DNA from: Thermopolyspora sp040678635
GTDB taxonomy: Bacteria > Actinomycetota > Actinomycetes > Streptosporangiales > Streptosporangiaceae
Assembly (NCBI RefSeq): GCF_040678635.1
Contig: NZ_JBFATZ010000006.1
Coordinates: forward strand, 186,001-250,000
DNA length: 64,000 nt
Direction of reading: 5' to 3'
Part shown: positions 40,956 to 48,802 of the stretch, piece after piece
How the letters are laid out: the number at the start of each line of letters is the position of its first letter
How positions within the stretch are numbered: the first letter of the stretch is position 1
Translations under genes and position numbers: made by a program
The notes under the pieces: generated by a model
What the model saw: the letters and a program-made list of their open reading frames with translations, nothing else
Databases searched by the model: none
What the model was told of the DNA's origin: nothing

Positions 40956-40986
40956 CACTCCCTATCATGGAGTACATTAGGGAGTG
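40956..40986. promoter_or_regulatory. 9-bp inverted repeat operator upstream of the HTH gene
   Basis: Perfect arms CACTCCCTA (40956-40964) and TAGGGAGTG (40978-40986) with a 13-bp spacer, 22 bp upstream of the HTH start. A direct repeat CCCTATCA is also present at 40950-40968, and -10-like TACATT lies in the right half. Probably the autoregulatory site of the HTH protein. Confidence 0.65.
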
Positions 40987-41008
40987 TTACAGACAGAAGG
41001 GCAATGGT

Positions 41009-41440
41009 GTGCCGGAGCAGTTCTACTCGGTGGAGCAGGTGGCCGACCTGCTGGACCTGCACGTGAAGACGGTGCGCGGCTATGTGCGGGACGGCCGGCT
41101 GAAGGCGGTCCGCATCGGCAAGCAGTACCGCATCTCACGCCAGGACCTGGAGGGCTTCCTCGGCCACCCCGCACCGGTCCCGGCGCGGGAGAGCGCGAGG
41201 CGCACCCGGCACGCCGAGGTGTCCGGCGTCGTGCACCTCGACGCGATCAGCCCGGAGGCGATGAGCCGCCTGAGCACGATGGTCATCACCGCCGCGCGTG
41301 AGCCACGCGACGGCGAGCCCCTGCACATCCAAACCGTCTACGACGAGGAGAGGGCCAGCATGAAGATCATCGTGGTGGGCGGCCTCGAGTCCACCGCCGA
41401 GATGCTCAGGCTAGTCGCGGCGCTTACACGGGACCTGTGA
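41009..41440 (+). CDS. Excisionase-type helix-turn-helix DNA-binding protein
   Basis: 143 aa. N-terminal MerR/excisionase winged helix (QFYSVEQVADLLDLHVKTVRG; RDGRLKAVRIGKQYRISRQDLEGFL) and an uncharacterised C-terminal domain with VVHLDAISPEAMSRLSTM and LHIQTVYDEERASMKIIVVGG. GTG at 41009 follows AAGG and begins just before the HTH. The stop overlaps the start of the downstream hydrolase, so the regulator and hydrolase are coupled. No integrase nearby, so probably a chromosomal regulator. Confidence 0.8.
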   Translation: MPEQFYSVEQVADLLDLHVKTVRGYVRDGRLKAVRIGKQYRISRQDLEGFLGHPAPVPARESARRTRHAEVSGVVHLDAISPEAMSRLSTMVITAAREPRDGEPLHIQTVYDEERASMKIIVVGGLESTAEMLRLVAALTRDL

Positions 41441-42312
41441 TGAGCGCCATCTACGCGTCCCCCGAGGGCGAGCAGGCCATCAAACGCCACTACCGCGACC
41501 TCCTGGACCGCTGGCCGGTGCCGAGCGAGCACCTGCGCGTACCCACAAGCCAGGGCGAGACGTTCGTGGTCACATGCGGCCCGGCGGACGCTCCGCCGGT
41601 CGTGCTCCTGCACGGTTCGGGCACAAACTCGGCGATGTGGCTGGGCGACATACCCGACTGGGCGCCCCACCTGCGCCTGTACGCCGTGGACATCGTCGGC
41701 GAGCCCGGCCTGAGCGCCCCCTCCCGTCCCGCGCTGAACTCACAGGAATCCTCCCGATGGCTCGGCGACGTACTCGAGGGCCTCAGCCTCGACCACACCG
41801 CGTTCGTCGGCGCGTCACTCGGCGGCTGGACGGCCCTCGACTTCGCCACCCGCCACCCCGAGCGAGTCGAACGCCTGGCCCTGCTCTGCCCGGGCGGCAT
41901 CGGCCGCCAGAAGATCGGTGTGCTGCTGGCGTCGGTCCTACTGCTCCCGCTCGGAAACCGGGGCAGAAACGCCGCCATGCGAATGGCCCTTGGACCCAAC
42001 ATCCCCGCGACTCCGAAGGCCAAGGACTTCACCGACTACATCCAGCTCATCCACCGAAACTTCCGCCCCCGCCACGAGCAGTTGCCGGTCTTCGGCGACG
42101 ACGCACTCGCCCGCCTGACCATGCCGGTGATGGCCACACTGGGCGCCCACGACCGCATGCTCGACTCCCACGCCACCCGACGACGCCTGGAACAGGCCGT
42201 ACCGCACGCGAGGATCGACTTCCTGCCTGACGCCGGGCACCTGATCGCCGGCCGCTCGCTGCCGATTCTGGACTTCCTGCAGCAGCCCGAGGAGACCCAC
42301 TCCCAGTCCTGA
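41440..42312 (+). CDS. Alpha/beta hydrolase
   Basis: 290 aa. Nucleophile Ser in FVGASLGGWTALDFA, aspartate in LGAHDRMLDSHATRR, His in DAGHLIAG; oxyanion HGSGTNSAMW. Similar to carboxylesterases of the CarAB-like actinobacterial group; substrate unknown. ATG at 41440 overlaps the HTH stop by one base (TGATG); a GTG at 41437 is also possible. Its expression should follow the HTH regulator. Confidence 0.85.
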   Translation: MSAIYASPEGEQAIKRHYRDLLDRWPVPSEHLRVPTSQGETFVVTCGPADAPPVVLLHGSGTNSAMWLGDIPDWAPHLRLYAVDIVGEPGLSAPSRPALNSQESSRWLGDVLEGLSLDHTAFVGASLGGWTALDFATRHPERVERLALLCPGGIGRQKIGVLLASVLLLPLGNRGRNAAMRMALGPNIPATPKAKDFTDYIQLIHRNFRPRHEQLPVFGDDALARLTMPVMATLGAHDRMLDSHATRRRLEQAVPHARIDFLPDAGHLIAGRSLPILDFLQQPEETHSQS

Positions 42313-42376
42313 CCCGCGCGAGCGGAAGCGGCCTCGCCGACCATGTTCGGCGAGGGGCCACCCCCGAACGTCATGG

Positions 42377-42598
42377 TCAGAAGAAGTCGAATTCGCCGTC
42401 CTTGGCACCGGCGATGAAGGACTCCCATTCACGGCGCGTGTAGACGATGACGTCCGCGTCGGGGCGGCGACTGTGCCGCACCGCCACGCGGCCACTGCCG
42501 TCCGCCAGCGGTCCGGCTTCGACACATTGCGGGCCGCCGTTCGCGCTTTTGGAGCTGACGTGCCAGGCCACACCGGCAAGTTCGTCGGGAGTGATCAC
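42377..42598 (-). CDS. DUF397 domain protein
   Basis: 73 aa, full DUF397 (VAWHVSSKSANGGPQCVEAGPL; VAVRHSRRPDADVIVYTRREWESFIAGAKDGEFD). These small proteins almost always accompany XRE/DUF5753 regulators in actinobacteria, as in the BldB/WhiJ-like developmental loci, and are thought to act as partners or antagonists. ATG at 42598 follows AGGAG, 20 bp after the XRE stop. Confidence 0.95.
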   Translation of the reverse strand: MITPDELAGVAWHVSSKSANGGPQCVEAGPLADGSGRVAVRHSRRPDADVIVYTRREWESFIAGAKDGEFDFF

Positions 42599-42618
42599 GT
42601 TGAACTCCTGTGTTCAGC

Positions 42619-43503
42619 TCACATAATTCGCTCGGCCGCTGCCGAGATGAGCGCCGCCGACTCCTCGGGGGCGAGGGCGGCTTGCCGTATATGAGTATAA
42701 GCGCGTAGAAAGTCATCGGCCTTCGGCGATTCCACATAAATCCCACCACCTCGGGTCTCTACGTAGGCGATGGTGACGTAGGGATCGGGCATTGTGAAGA
42801 TCGTGAAGGGACCCTCGGGACTGGGGTGGATTGTGGTGGTGTTCAGGGGCAGCACCTGAATTGTGACGGCGGGATGTGCCGCCAATTCAGCGATCCGGCG
42901 GAGCTGCTTGCGCATCACCTCCGGGCCACCGATCATGCGTCGAAGAACGGCCTCATCCAGGATCGACGTGACCTGCGGCGGTTCATCCTTCTCCAGGATG
43001 CACTGGCGATTCATACGGAACTCGACCCAGCGCTCAATGTCTCCACCGGAGGCATCGGGGTTGGTGCCGTCGAACATGCGCTCGGCGTACTGCGGGATCT
43101 GGAACAGCCCGGGGACCACCATGGCGTCGTAGGAGCTGATCACCTCCGCGCGCGACTCCAGCCAGGCATGGTCGATCATGACACCCATCGAGTCCGTGTC
43201 GTAGCCGTCCCACCAGCCCTTGCGCCAGATGTCGCGGCTAAGTCTTTCGAGCCCATCACGCAGTTTCTGGTCTTCTACGCCATACAGATTGAGCAGGGCC
43301 ATCACATCCGCGGCCCGAATGGGTATGATTCCGGACTCCATGCGGCTCATGGTCCCGATTTCACGTTGCAGATAGTCGCCGGCCTGCTTGAGGGTCAGCT
43401 TGGCCGACTCGCGAAGCTCGCGGAGCTGTTTACCGAGCAACTGCGCCCGAAGTGTGGGCGCTCGCCGGTTGTTCGTGTCACCACCGCTGCGCAGTCCCGA
43501 CAA
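42619..43503 (-). CDS. XRE family regulator with DUF5753 (WhiJ-like)
   Basis: 294 aa. N-terminal helix-turn-helix (LGKQLRELRESAKLTLKQAGDYL; TMSRMESGIIPI) and a C-terminal DUF5753 (YDAMVVPGLFQIPQYAERMF; ILDEAVLRRMIGGPEVMRKQ; IQVLPLNTTTIHP). TTG at 43503 is preferred: GGAGGTGA lies seven bases upstream, and upstream residues do not look coding. Pair with the downstream DUF397 gene; divergent from a small acidic ORF. Confidence 0.9.
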   Translation of the reverse strand: MSGLRSGGDTNNRRAPTLRAQLLGKQLRELRESAKLTLKQAGDYLQREIGTMSRMESGIIPIRAADVMALLNLYGVEDQKLRDGLERLSRDIWRKGWWDGYDTDSMGVMIDHAWLESRAEVISSYDAMVVPGLFQIPQYAERMFDGTNPDASGGDIERWVEFRMNRQCILEKDEPPQVTSILDEAVLRRMIGGPEVMRKQLRRIAELAAHPAVTIQVLPLNTTTIHPSPEGPFTIFTMPDPYVTIAYVETRGGGIYVESPKADDFLRAYTHIRQAALAPEESAALISAAAERIM

Positions 43504-43628
43504 AACGGGATCACCTCCCAAAATGGACGATAGGGATATTTGTTCGTGGACAACTTTTCTCAAGGAACAGCTTGGCAACAGAGTAGCAGAGTGATTACGA
43601 TTCGTCACAGAGAGCAAGGAGATAGCAA

Positions 43629-43676
43629 AGGACCGGGGTGGGCTTCGCGTTCCACCACCAGGCCCACCCCGGTCCT
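43629..43676 (+). terminator. 15-bp perfect hairpin in the leader of the small ORF
   Basis: AGGACCGGGGTGGGC (43629-43643) pairs perfectly with 43662-43676 around an 18-nt loop. It lies between the divergent XRE promoter region and the small ORF, ending 6 bp before that ORF's Shine-Dalgarno. It may terminate or attenuate transcription into the ORF, or be a leader structure. Confidence 0.65.
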
Positions 43677-43696
43677 ACGCCGGAAGGGAAATGCGA

Positions 43697-44047
43697 ATGG
43701 ACCATCTCGCGGCTTCCGACTCCCCACCTGTTTATCACGGACCGGAGTCGAGCAGTGACGAGATCATCGAGGGCACGCGGCCGCCGACTCGGACGCTGTC
43801 CCTGGTCACGCAGGACGATCTGCGCGAGCTGACCGGTACGCTGCCGCGTCTGTTCGCCTTGATCAAAGAGGTCGCCGGGGATGACGACGTCGTCACCGAG
43901 ACGGTCAGCTACGGCCTGAGCCTGCCCGGCGGTGCCGCCATCGTGCATGCGGATGGCCGACTGATCGGACGCTGGAGTAACGCCGAGCGAGCCGCGTCAA
44001 TGCTCGGCGCCTACCTCGTCTGGCTCGGGGAAAGCGAGGCCAACTGA
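43697..44047 (+). CDS. Small acidic protein of unknown function beside the XRE/DUF397 pair
   Basis: 116 aa. Acidic, no TM helix or recognised motif; a helical middle (DDLRELTGTLPRLFALIKEV) and a hydrophobic, conserved-looking C-terminal half (LSLPGGAAIVHADGRLIGRW; ERAASMLGAYLVWLGE). ATG at 43697 has GAAGGG eight bases upstream; an ATG six bases earlier is too close to it. Its position divergent from a DUF5753 regulator, behind a strong hairpin, suggests it belongs to that regulatory unit. Confidence 0.65.
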   Translation: MDHLAASDSPPVYHGPESSSDEIIEGTRPPTRTLSLVTQDDLRELTGTLPRLFALIKEVAGDDDVVTETVSYGLSLPGGAAIVHADGRLIGRWSNAERAASMLGAYLVWLGESEAN

Positions 44048-44557
44048 TCGCTTAGGCCGCGGATGGCACGTGGTGCCTCCTCCGGTGGCCGTCGCGCTGG
44101 CCGGTGACTGACGCAGGCCTTCTGTCCTTACCTCGGAACGCGGCGTGGGGCAGAGCTCGAAACTCCGCCTCACGCGGCCTCGGACACCTCCTCAGCACAG
44201 CGGCGACCTCTGACGACAAAGTGACACGAGTGTCCCAACGGCCAGAGGGTCCACCCCAGGGAGGAGTGTCACGGGATGGAACCGCGTGTCACGCCCCCGT
44301 AATGATCCATGACGCCGCCAGGGGATCGAGGCCGCGTCACGGACGGGAGATCGAATGGGAGTGAGCGTGCCACGCTCGGCCTGGTGAAAAGCGTCCTCTG
44401 GAGAATGTGATTTCTGGAGTCGTCCTTATCGTACTGCTGGACTGGCGGCTCCTGTGCAGAACACGGTGGCCTCACCGCACCGGGGCCGAGTCTGCCGTGG
44501 GTTGCGAAGAACAGGCCCTGAGGACCATGCACATCGCATCGCGTACGGCGGAGCCGG
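44048..44557. other. Gene-poor stretch with GTGTCAC motifs
   Basis: About 510 bp without a convincing frame. GTGACAC at 44221-44227 faces GTGTC at 44230-44234, forming a perfect 12-bp palindrome (GACACGAGTGTC), and GTGTCACG recurs at 44266 and 44286, 20 bp apart. This could be a regulator binding cluster without an obvious gene to control, or a decayed region. An open frame at 44104-44364 has poor codon bias. Confidence 0.45.
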
Positions 44558-45301
44558 TCAGGCGGGCTGAGCGGGACTCAGCAGGCGGGTGACGGCGGTG
44601 GCGCCGGGGCTGAGGAGGGTCAGGTTGGCGATCAGGTCCTCGGCGGCGGACTTGAGGCCGTTGGGGCCGAGGGCGGCGAGGCCGTCGAGGATGAACAGGC
44701 CGCGGGTGGTGGAGTGGGTGATGCGGGTGCGGACGCACTGGCGCCAGTTCCAGCGGCGGCAGGTGACGCCCTCGTCGTCGCGCCAGATGACCTCGCCGGG
44801 GTCGGGGTGCTCGAGGGCGGTTTCGCCGTCGCGCTGGGTGTCGAAGGTCTCCTCGCCGGTGGCGCGGACCAGGCGGGCGGGGCCGGTGTAGGTGTCGAGG
44901 TCCTCGCCGCCGATGGGGAGCAGGTGGCCGACCGAGACGGCGTTGTAGGCGTCGGTGATGCGGTCCACTCGGGGCAGGCCCGCGTCGACGCGGCGGAGCA
45001 GGGCCTCGGCGCTGGGGCGGGTGCGCTGCGGCTTGGCGCCGAACGCCTGGAAGGCCTCGCGCCACTGCCGCAGGTGGTCGAGCTCGTGTGGGGCGCGGCC
45101 GTCGAGCAGGGCGCGGGCGCGGGACTCGGCGGCGGTCAGGAGCTTGTCGCTTTCGGCGTCGGACGGGCCGGGGCGCAGTCCCTCGACGACGATCAGCAGG
45201 GCGGCGTAGTCCGGCCGCAGCGCGGTCACCGTCTGGTCGACGTATGCCTCCGCGAGCCATCGCTGAACGTTCCGCTCGGTCTCCGGCACTATGTGCGCCA
45301 C
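44558..45301 (-). CDS. B3/4 domain-containing protein
   Basis: 247 aa. It resembles free-standing relatives of the B3/B4 domain of phenylalanyl-tRNA synthetase beta chains: RVDRITDAYNAVSVGHLLPIGGED near the middle, then GEVIWRDDEGVTCRRWNWRQC and a late TRGLFILDGLAALGPNGL. The PheRS domain edits mischarged tRNA; stand-alone versions are uncharacterised and may bind amino acids or nucleosides. GTG at 45301 follows AAGGGGG. A double palindrome resembling the MocR boxes lies just upstream. Confidence 0.6.
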   Translation of the reverse strand: MAHIVPETERNVQRWLAEAYVDQTVTALRPDYAALLIVVEGLRPGPSDAESDKLLTAAESRARALLDGRAPHELDHLRQWREAFQAFGAKPQRTRPSAEALLRRVDAGLPRVDRITDAYNAVSVGHLLPIGGEDLDTYTGPARLVRATGEETFDTQRDGETALEHPDPGEVIWRDDEGVTCRRWNWRQCVRTRITHSTTRGLFILDGLAALGPNGLKSAAEDLIANLTLLSPGATAVTRLLSPAQPA

Positions 45302-45315
45302 GACGCCCCCTTCAC

Positions 45316-45345
45316 ATTGCACTGGTGGTGCAATTTACTGCACCA
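45316..45345. promoter_or_regulatory. Overlapping GTGCAAT palindromes upstream of the B3/4 gene
   Basis: ATTGCAC (45316-45322) faces GTGCAAT (45328-45334), and TGGTGCA (45326-45332) faces TGCACCA (45339-45345): two perfect 7-bp inverted repeats sharing the central half-site, 15 bp upstream of the start. The same GTGCAAT core occurs three times in front of the MocR gene at 26.3 kb. Confidence 0.7.
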
Positions 45346-45474
45346 GGGGCGGTCGGGCGAATCGGATCCGCGGAACGGCGCACGGCGCATGCGGCCCTGG
45401 GGATCCGGGGAAGGCCGTGGCCGTCGGGCTGTCGCCGCGTGGTCGGCCGACGCGCCAGGTCAGGACGCGCCAGG

Positions 45475-46497
45475 TCAGGGGGTGAGCAGGGCCTTGATGG
45501 CGCGGCGCTCGTTCATGGCCCGGTAAGCCTCGGCCGCCTGCTCCAGGGGGAGAGTGAGGTCGAAGACCTTGCCCGGGTCGATTTCGCGGTTCCAGATCAG
45601 CTCGATCAGTTCGGGCAGGAACCGGCGTACCGGGGCGGGGCCGCCATGCAGGTGGACCTGCGCGTAGAACAGTTCCTCGACGGGCAGTTGGACGTCGTGG
45701 GCGAGGCCGACGAAGCCGACGTGGCCGCCGGGCCGGGTGGAGCGGATCGCCTGCGTCATCGACTCGAGGGTGCCGACCGCCTCGATGACGCTGTGGGCGC
45801 CCAGCCCGCCCGTCATGTCCTTGATCCTGGCGACGCCCTCGGCGCCCCGCTCGGTGACGATGTCGGTGGCGCCGAACTCGCGGGCGAGGTTCTGCCGGTC
45901 CTGATGGCGGCTCATCGCGACGATCCGTTCGGCGCCCAGGCGCGTGGCGGCCAGCACGGCGCACAGGCCGACCGCGCCGTCGCCGACGACCGCGACGGTC
46001 TTGCCGGGTCCGGCGGCGGCCGCAACCGCGCCGAACCAGCCGGTGCCCAGCACGTCGGAGGCGGCCAGCAGGCTCGGCACCAGGTCCGCCGGCGGCGGCT
46101 CGGGAGTGGCCACGAGGGTGCCGTCGGCGAGCGGTATCCGTGCCCGCTGGGACTGCGTGCCGATCGTGCCCATCAGCACGCGGTTGACGCACGAGCTCGG
46201 GTAGCCCGCCCGGCAGATCTCGCAGGTGTTGTCGGAGGCGAAGAAGGAGCCGACCACGAACTGGCCCGGTCTGATGGTCGTGACCTGGTCGCCGACCTCC
46301 TCCACGACGCCGACGTACTCGTGTCCCATCGGCGCGGGACCGTCGATCTTCTCCACGCCCCGGTACGGCCACAGGTCGGAGCCGCAGACGCACGTCGCCG
46401 CCACGCGGATGACGGCGTCGGTCGGCTCGACGATCCGCGGATCGTCGCGCTCCTCGACGTACACGTCGTCCGGGGCGTTGAGGACCACTCCACGCAT
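45475..46497 (-). CDS. Zinc-dependent alcohol dehydrogenase (MDR family)
   Basis: 340 aa. Catalytic zinc ligands in CVCGSDLWPY (Cys) and GHEYVGVV (His-Glu); a reduced structural-zinc loop (DNTCEICRAGYPSSCVN); Rossmann motif VAVVGDGAVGLCA. It resembles the IMP-like Tdh/YjjN branch. Substrate unknown. ATG at 46497 follows GGGAGA. A three-box ACCGGT palindrome lies 25 bp upstream. Confidence 0.9.
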   Translation of the reverse strand: MRGVVLNAPDDVYVEERDDPRIVEPTDAVIRVAATCVCGSDLWPYRGVEKIDGPAPMGHEYVGVVEEVGDQVTTIRPGQFVVGSFFASDNTCEICRAGYPSSCVNRVLMGTIGTQSQRARIPLADGTLVATPEPPPADLVPSLLAASDVLGTGWFGAVAAAAGPGKTVAVVGDGAVGLCAVLAATRLGAERIVAMSRHQDRQNLAREFGATDIVTERGAEGVARIKDMTGGLGAHSVIEAVGTLESMTQAIRSTRPGGHVGFVGLAHDVQLPVEELFYAQVHLHGGPAPVRRFLPELIELIWNREIDPGKVFDLTLPLEQAAEAYRAMNERRAIKALLTP

Positions 46498-46522
46498 GGA
46501 CGGATCTCCCTTGCCGCGTTGC

Positions 46523-46544
46523 GCCGGTGAACCGGTCAACCGGC
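46523..46544. promoter_or_regulatory. Palindrome upstream of the alcohol dehydrogenase
   Basis: GCCGGT (46523-46528), ACCGGT (46531-46536) and ACCGGC (46539-46544) form a 22-bp near-palindrome about a central ACCGGT, 25 bp upstream of the start codon. Probable operator. Confidence 0.55.
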
Positions 46545-46660
46545 GACTCTCGCGGTTCCCCTACCCTCGCCGTACAGGGCCGGACCCGGCATTGGTGACC
46601 GCTTAGGGGGTCTTTGTGCAGCCTTGTCCGGCAGTACGCCCTCACCCTTGCCGCAGCGAA

Positions 46661-48802
46661 TCACGGCATTCGGTGCAGGCCCTCGTGGCGGACCGTCCAG
46701 GTGCCGTCGGCGGGGAAGCCGGGGGCGTGCCGGTCGCCGTCGCCGTCCCAGCCCGCCGCCATGAGGGCGATCGCCGACAGCAGGCCGCCGTTGCCCGGCA
46801 GGTAGATCGGGAGGTACGGGGTCTGGCGGTTGTGGCCGTTGGGGAGGTGGGTGTTCTTGGCGACCGGCATCAGCAGCGCGTCCACCGCGGTCTGCGGCTC
46901 GCCCAGGCGGGCGGCGGTCATCGCGATCGCGGGGTAGTCCCAGCCCCAGGTGGTCTCCCACGACCAGGTGTCCAGGACGTGGCGGAGCGTGGCGCGCATG
47001 ATGTCGGGGTCGATGAGGCCGGTCGGGGGTACGACGCCCAGCGCGTACAGCATGGATGGGTGGTCTTCGTGCACCGTGTACGGCGGGACGTCCACGGCGG
47101 CGTACACACCGTCACGCACGTACGGCCGCGCCATCCCCTCGGCCACCCGTGCCCAGGACGGCTCGGGCGGCAGGCCGAGCATGGCCCGCCAGCGCTGGGC
47201 GATGCCGAGGGCCCACGCCCAGTAGGCCAGCTCGAAGGTCGGATTCGTGAGCTCGGTCCGCAGGTCGGCGTACGACTCCTGCGCGGGCACCAGCGGCGGC
47301 CCCAGCGTGTAACCGCCCTCCCCCTTGACCGCGAAGTCGGCCATGAACGCCGCCGACGCGAAGACGACGTCGGCGTACCGGCGCAGCACGTCGGCGGGGG
47401 CGTCGCTGCCGCGCCGTACCAGTTCGGCGAGGAAGATCGGGTGGGGCTGTTGCCAGATGAGGAACGGGGCGATCGGGCTTGGGCCCTCTCTGCCGTCGGG
47501 GCCGACCTGCTTGGGCCAGCGTGCGCCCGCGCAGCCCTGGCGGCGGGCGGTCTCGCGGGCGGAGGGCAGGATCGTCTCGTACCAGCCGAGGCCGCGTTCC
47601 AGCAGCTCGGGCCTGCCCCACAGCGGGAAGTGCGCGCCGTGCCACCAGTGCATCTCCAGGTGGAAGCGTCCCCGCCAGCTATTCACCATCAGACCGGTCT
47701 CCTGCGGGGGGAGCGACCCGGCGCAGTGGATCGCGGTCAAGTACTGCGACAGCACGACCCGGCGTTCCAGCTCGGGGGCCCGTTCGTCGCGGCTGCCGGC
47801 GAGTTCCACCGCCCCGCCGGTGGTCCAGAATCGCTCCCAGTGCCGCGCCGACGCGGCCAGCGTCTCGGCGAAGCCGGGCACGTCCGCGTCGTCCGGCCGT
47901 CCGGGCCCGAACGCGACGCACAGTTCGGTCACCGGGGCGCGGCAGGGCACCGCCAGTTCGTGTTGTCCGATCCGGGCGGGTTCACCACCGGGTGATGACA
48001 CCAGCGTAAGGTGATAGGCGGTGTCGTCGAGGGCGCGTTCCACCACATGCCCCTCCCCGGAGGGTCGCACGGTGGACGAGTGCGCCTCGGGACGGGTCCA
48101 GTCCGCGGCGTTGTTCCACGACTCCGACCCGTAGGGGAAGGCCAGCCGCACGGCCAGTGCGGCGTCCCCGTCCGGGACGGTCTCGACGCGCAGGGCGAGC
48201 ACGTCGCGCTCCGGATGGCACACGGTGGTGATCGTGACCGGGGTCCCGCCCAGCCGGAAGCGGCTGACGATCACGCCCGTCCACAGGTCGAGCCGCTGCC
48301 GTACCTCGCTCAACTCCCCCGGATCCGGCGGCCGGGGCGCGCCGTCTCGGGTGACGACCAGGCCGATCCTGGCCAGGTCGAGCCGGTGCGGGTTGTTGCG
48401 CAGCCACGACTCGGCGGGCGACGCGGGCGACTCGGTTCCCGCGCCGAGGTCGCCGCGCATGTCCACGTACGGCACCGGCCCGCGCGGCGTCCGGTAGACG
48501 CGCATCGTCTCCTCAAGCGCGTACGGCTCGCCGCCCCGCCCCGGGACCGGCGTGCTGTGCCAGCCCCAGGAGGACATGGTGCCGAGCAGTGTCCCGGGCC
48601 GGGCCCCGGAGGGGTCGGCGACCGGATAGCGCTCGGGGAACGTCTGCAGCCCGGTGACGTCGACGGTGAAGCACAGTTCGCCGTTGCCCACCGACAGCGG
48701 CGAGGGCGCCGTGTCATCGGTGGGGAGGCCCGTCACCTCGACCGCGTGCCGGTCCACGAGCGCCCGCCGGTCGATCCGCGGGCCCGGCCCGGAAGCGGTC
48801 AC
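46661..48802 (-). CDS. Six-hairpin glycosidase-like protein
   Basis: 713 aa without a signal peptide. An N-terminal beta-sandwich-like region (SVGNGELCFTVDVTGLQTFPE; DLWTGVIVSRFRLGG) precedes an (alpha/alpha)6 barrel (MVNSWRGRFHLEMHWWHGAHFPLWGRPELLERGLGWYE is its conserved core region; FELAYWAWALGIAQRW; WSWETTWGWDYPAIAMTAARLG). This matches the GH65/GH95/GH78-type superfamily, but I cannot place it in a numbered family. GTG at 48802 overlaps the binding-protein stop (GTGA), so it is co-translated with the importer genes and probably acts on imported oligosaccharide in the cytosol. Confidence 0.65.
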   Translation of the reverse strand: MTASGPGPRIDRRALVDRHAVEVTGLPTDDTAPSPLSVGNGELCFTVDVTGLQTFPERYPVADPSGARPGTLLGTMSSWGWHSTPVPGRGGEPYALEETMRVYRTPRGPVPYVDMRGDLGAGTESPASPAESWLRNNPHRLDLARIGLVVTRDGAPRPPDPGELSEVRQRLDLWTGVIVSRFRLGGTPVTITTVCHPERDVLALRVETVPDGDAALAVRLAFPYGSESWNNAADWTRPEAHSSTVRPSGEGHVVERALDDTAYHLTLVSSPGGEPARIGQHELAVPCRAPVTELCVAFGPGRPDDADVPGFAETLAASARHWERFWTTGGAVELAGSRDERAPELERRVVLSQYLTAIHCAGSLPPQETGLMVNSWRGRFHLEMHWWHGAHFPLWGRPELLERGLGWYETILPSARETARRQGCAGARWPKQVGPDGREGPSPIAPFLIWQQPHPIFLAELVRRGSDAPADVLRRYADVVFASAAFMADFAVKGEGGYTLGPPLVPAQESYADLRTELTNPTFELAYWAWALGIAQRWRAMLGLPPEPSWARVAEGMARPYVRDGVYAAVDVPPYTVHEDHPSMLYALGVVPPTGLIDPDIMRATLRHVLDTWSWETTWGWDYPAIAMTAARLGEPQTAVDALLMPVAKNTHLPNGHNRQTPYLPIYLPGNGGLLSAIALMAAGWDGDGDRHAPGFPADGTWTVRHEGLHRMP

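Noticed and set aside
44104..44364. 86-codon plus-strand open frame
   Set aside because: No Shine-Dalgarno, weak third-position bias and no recognisable features.
45449..45479. Tandem copy of GACGCGCCAGGTCAG at the end of the alcohol dehydrogenase gene
   Set aside because: A two-copy 15-bp slippage repeat overlapping the stop codon region, with no evident role.
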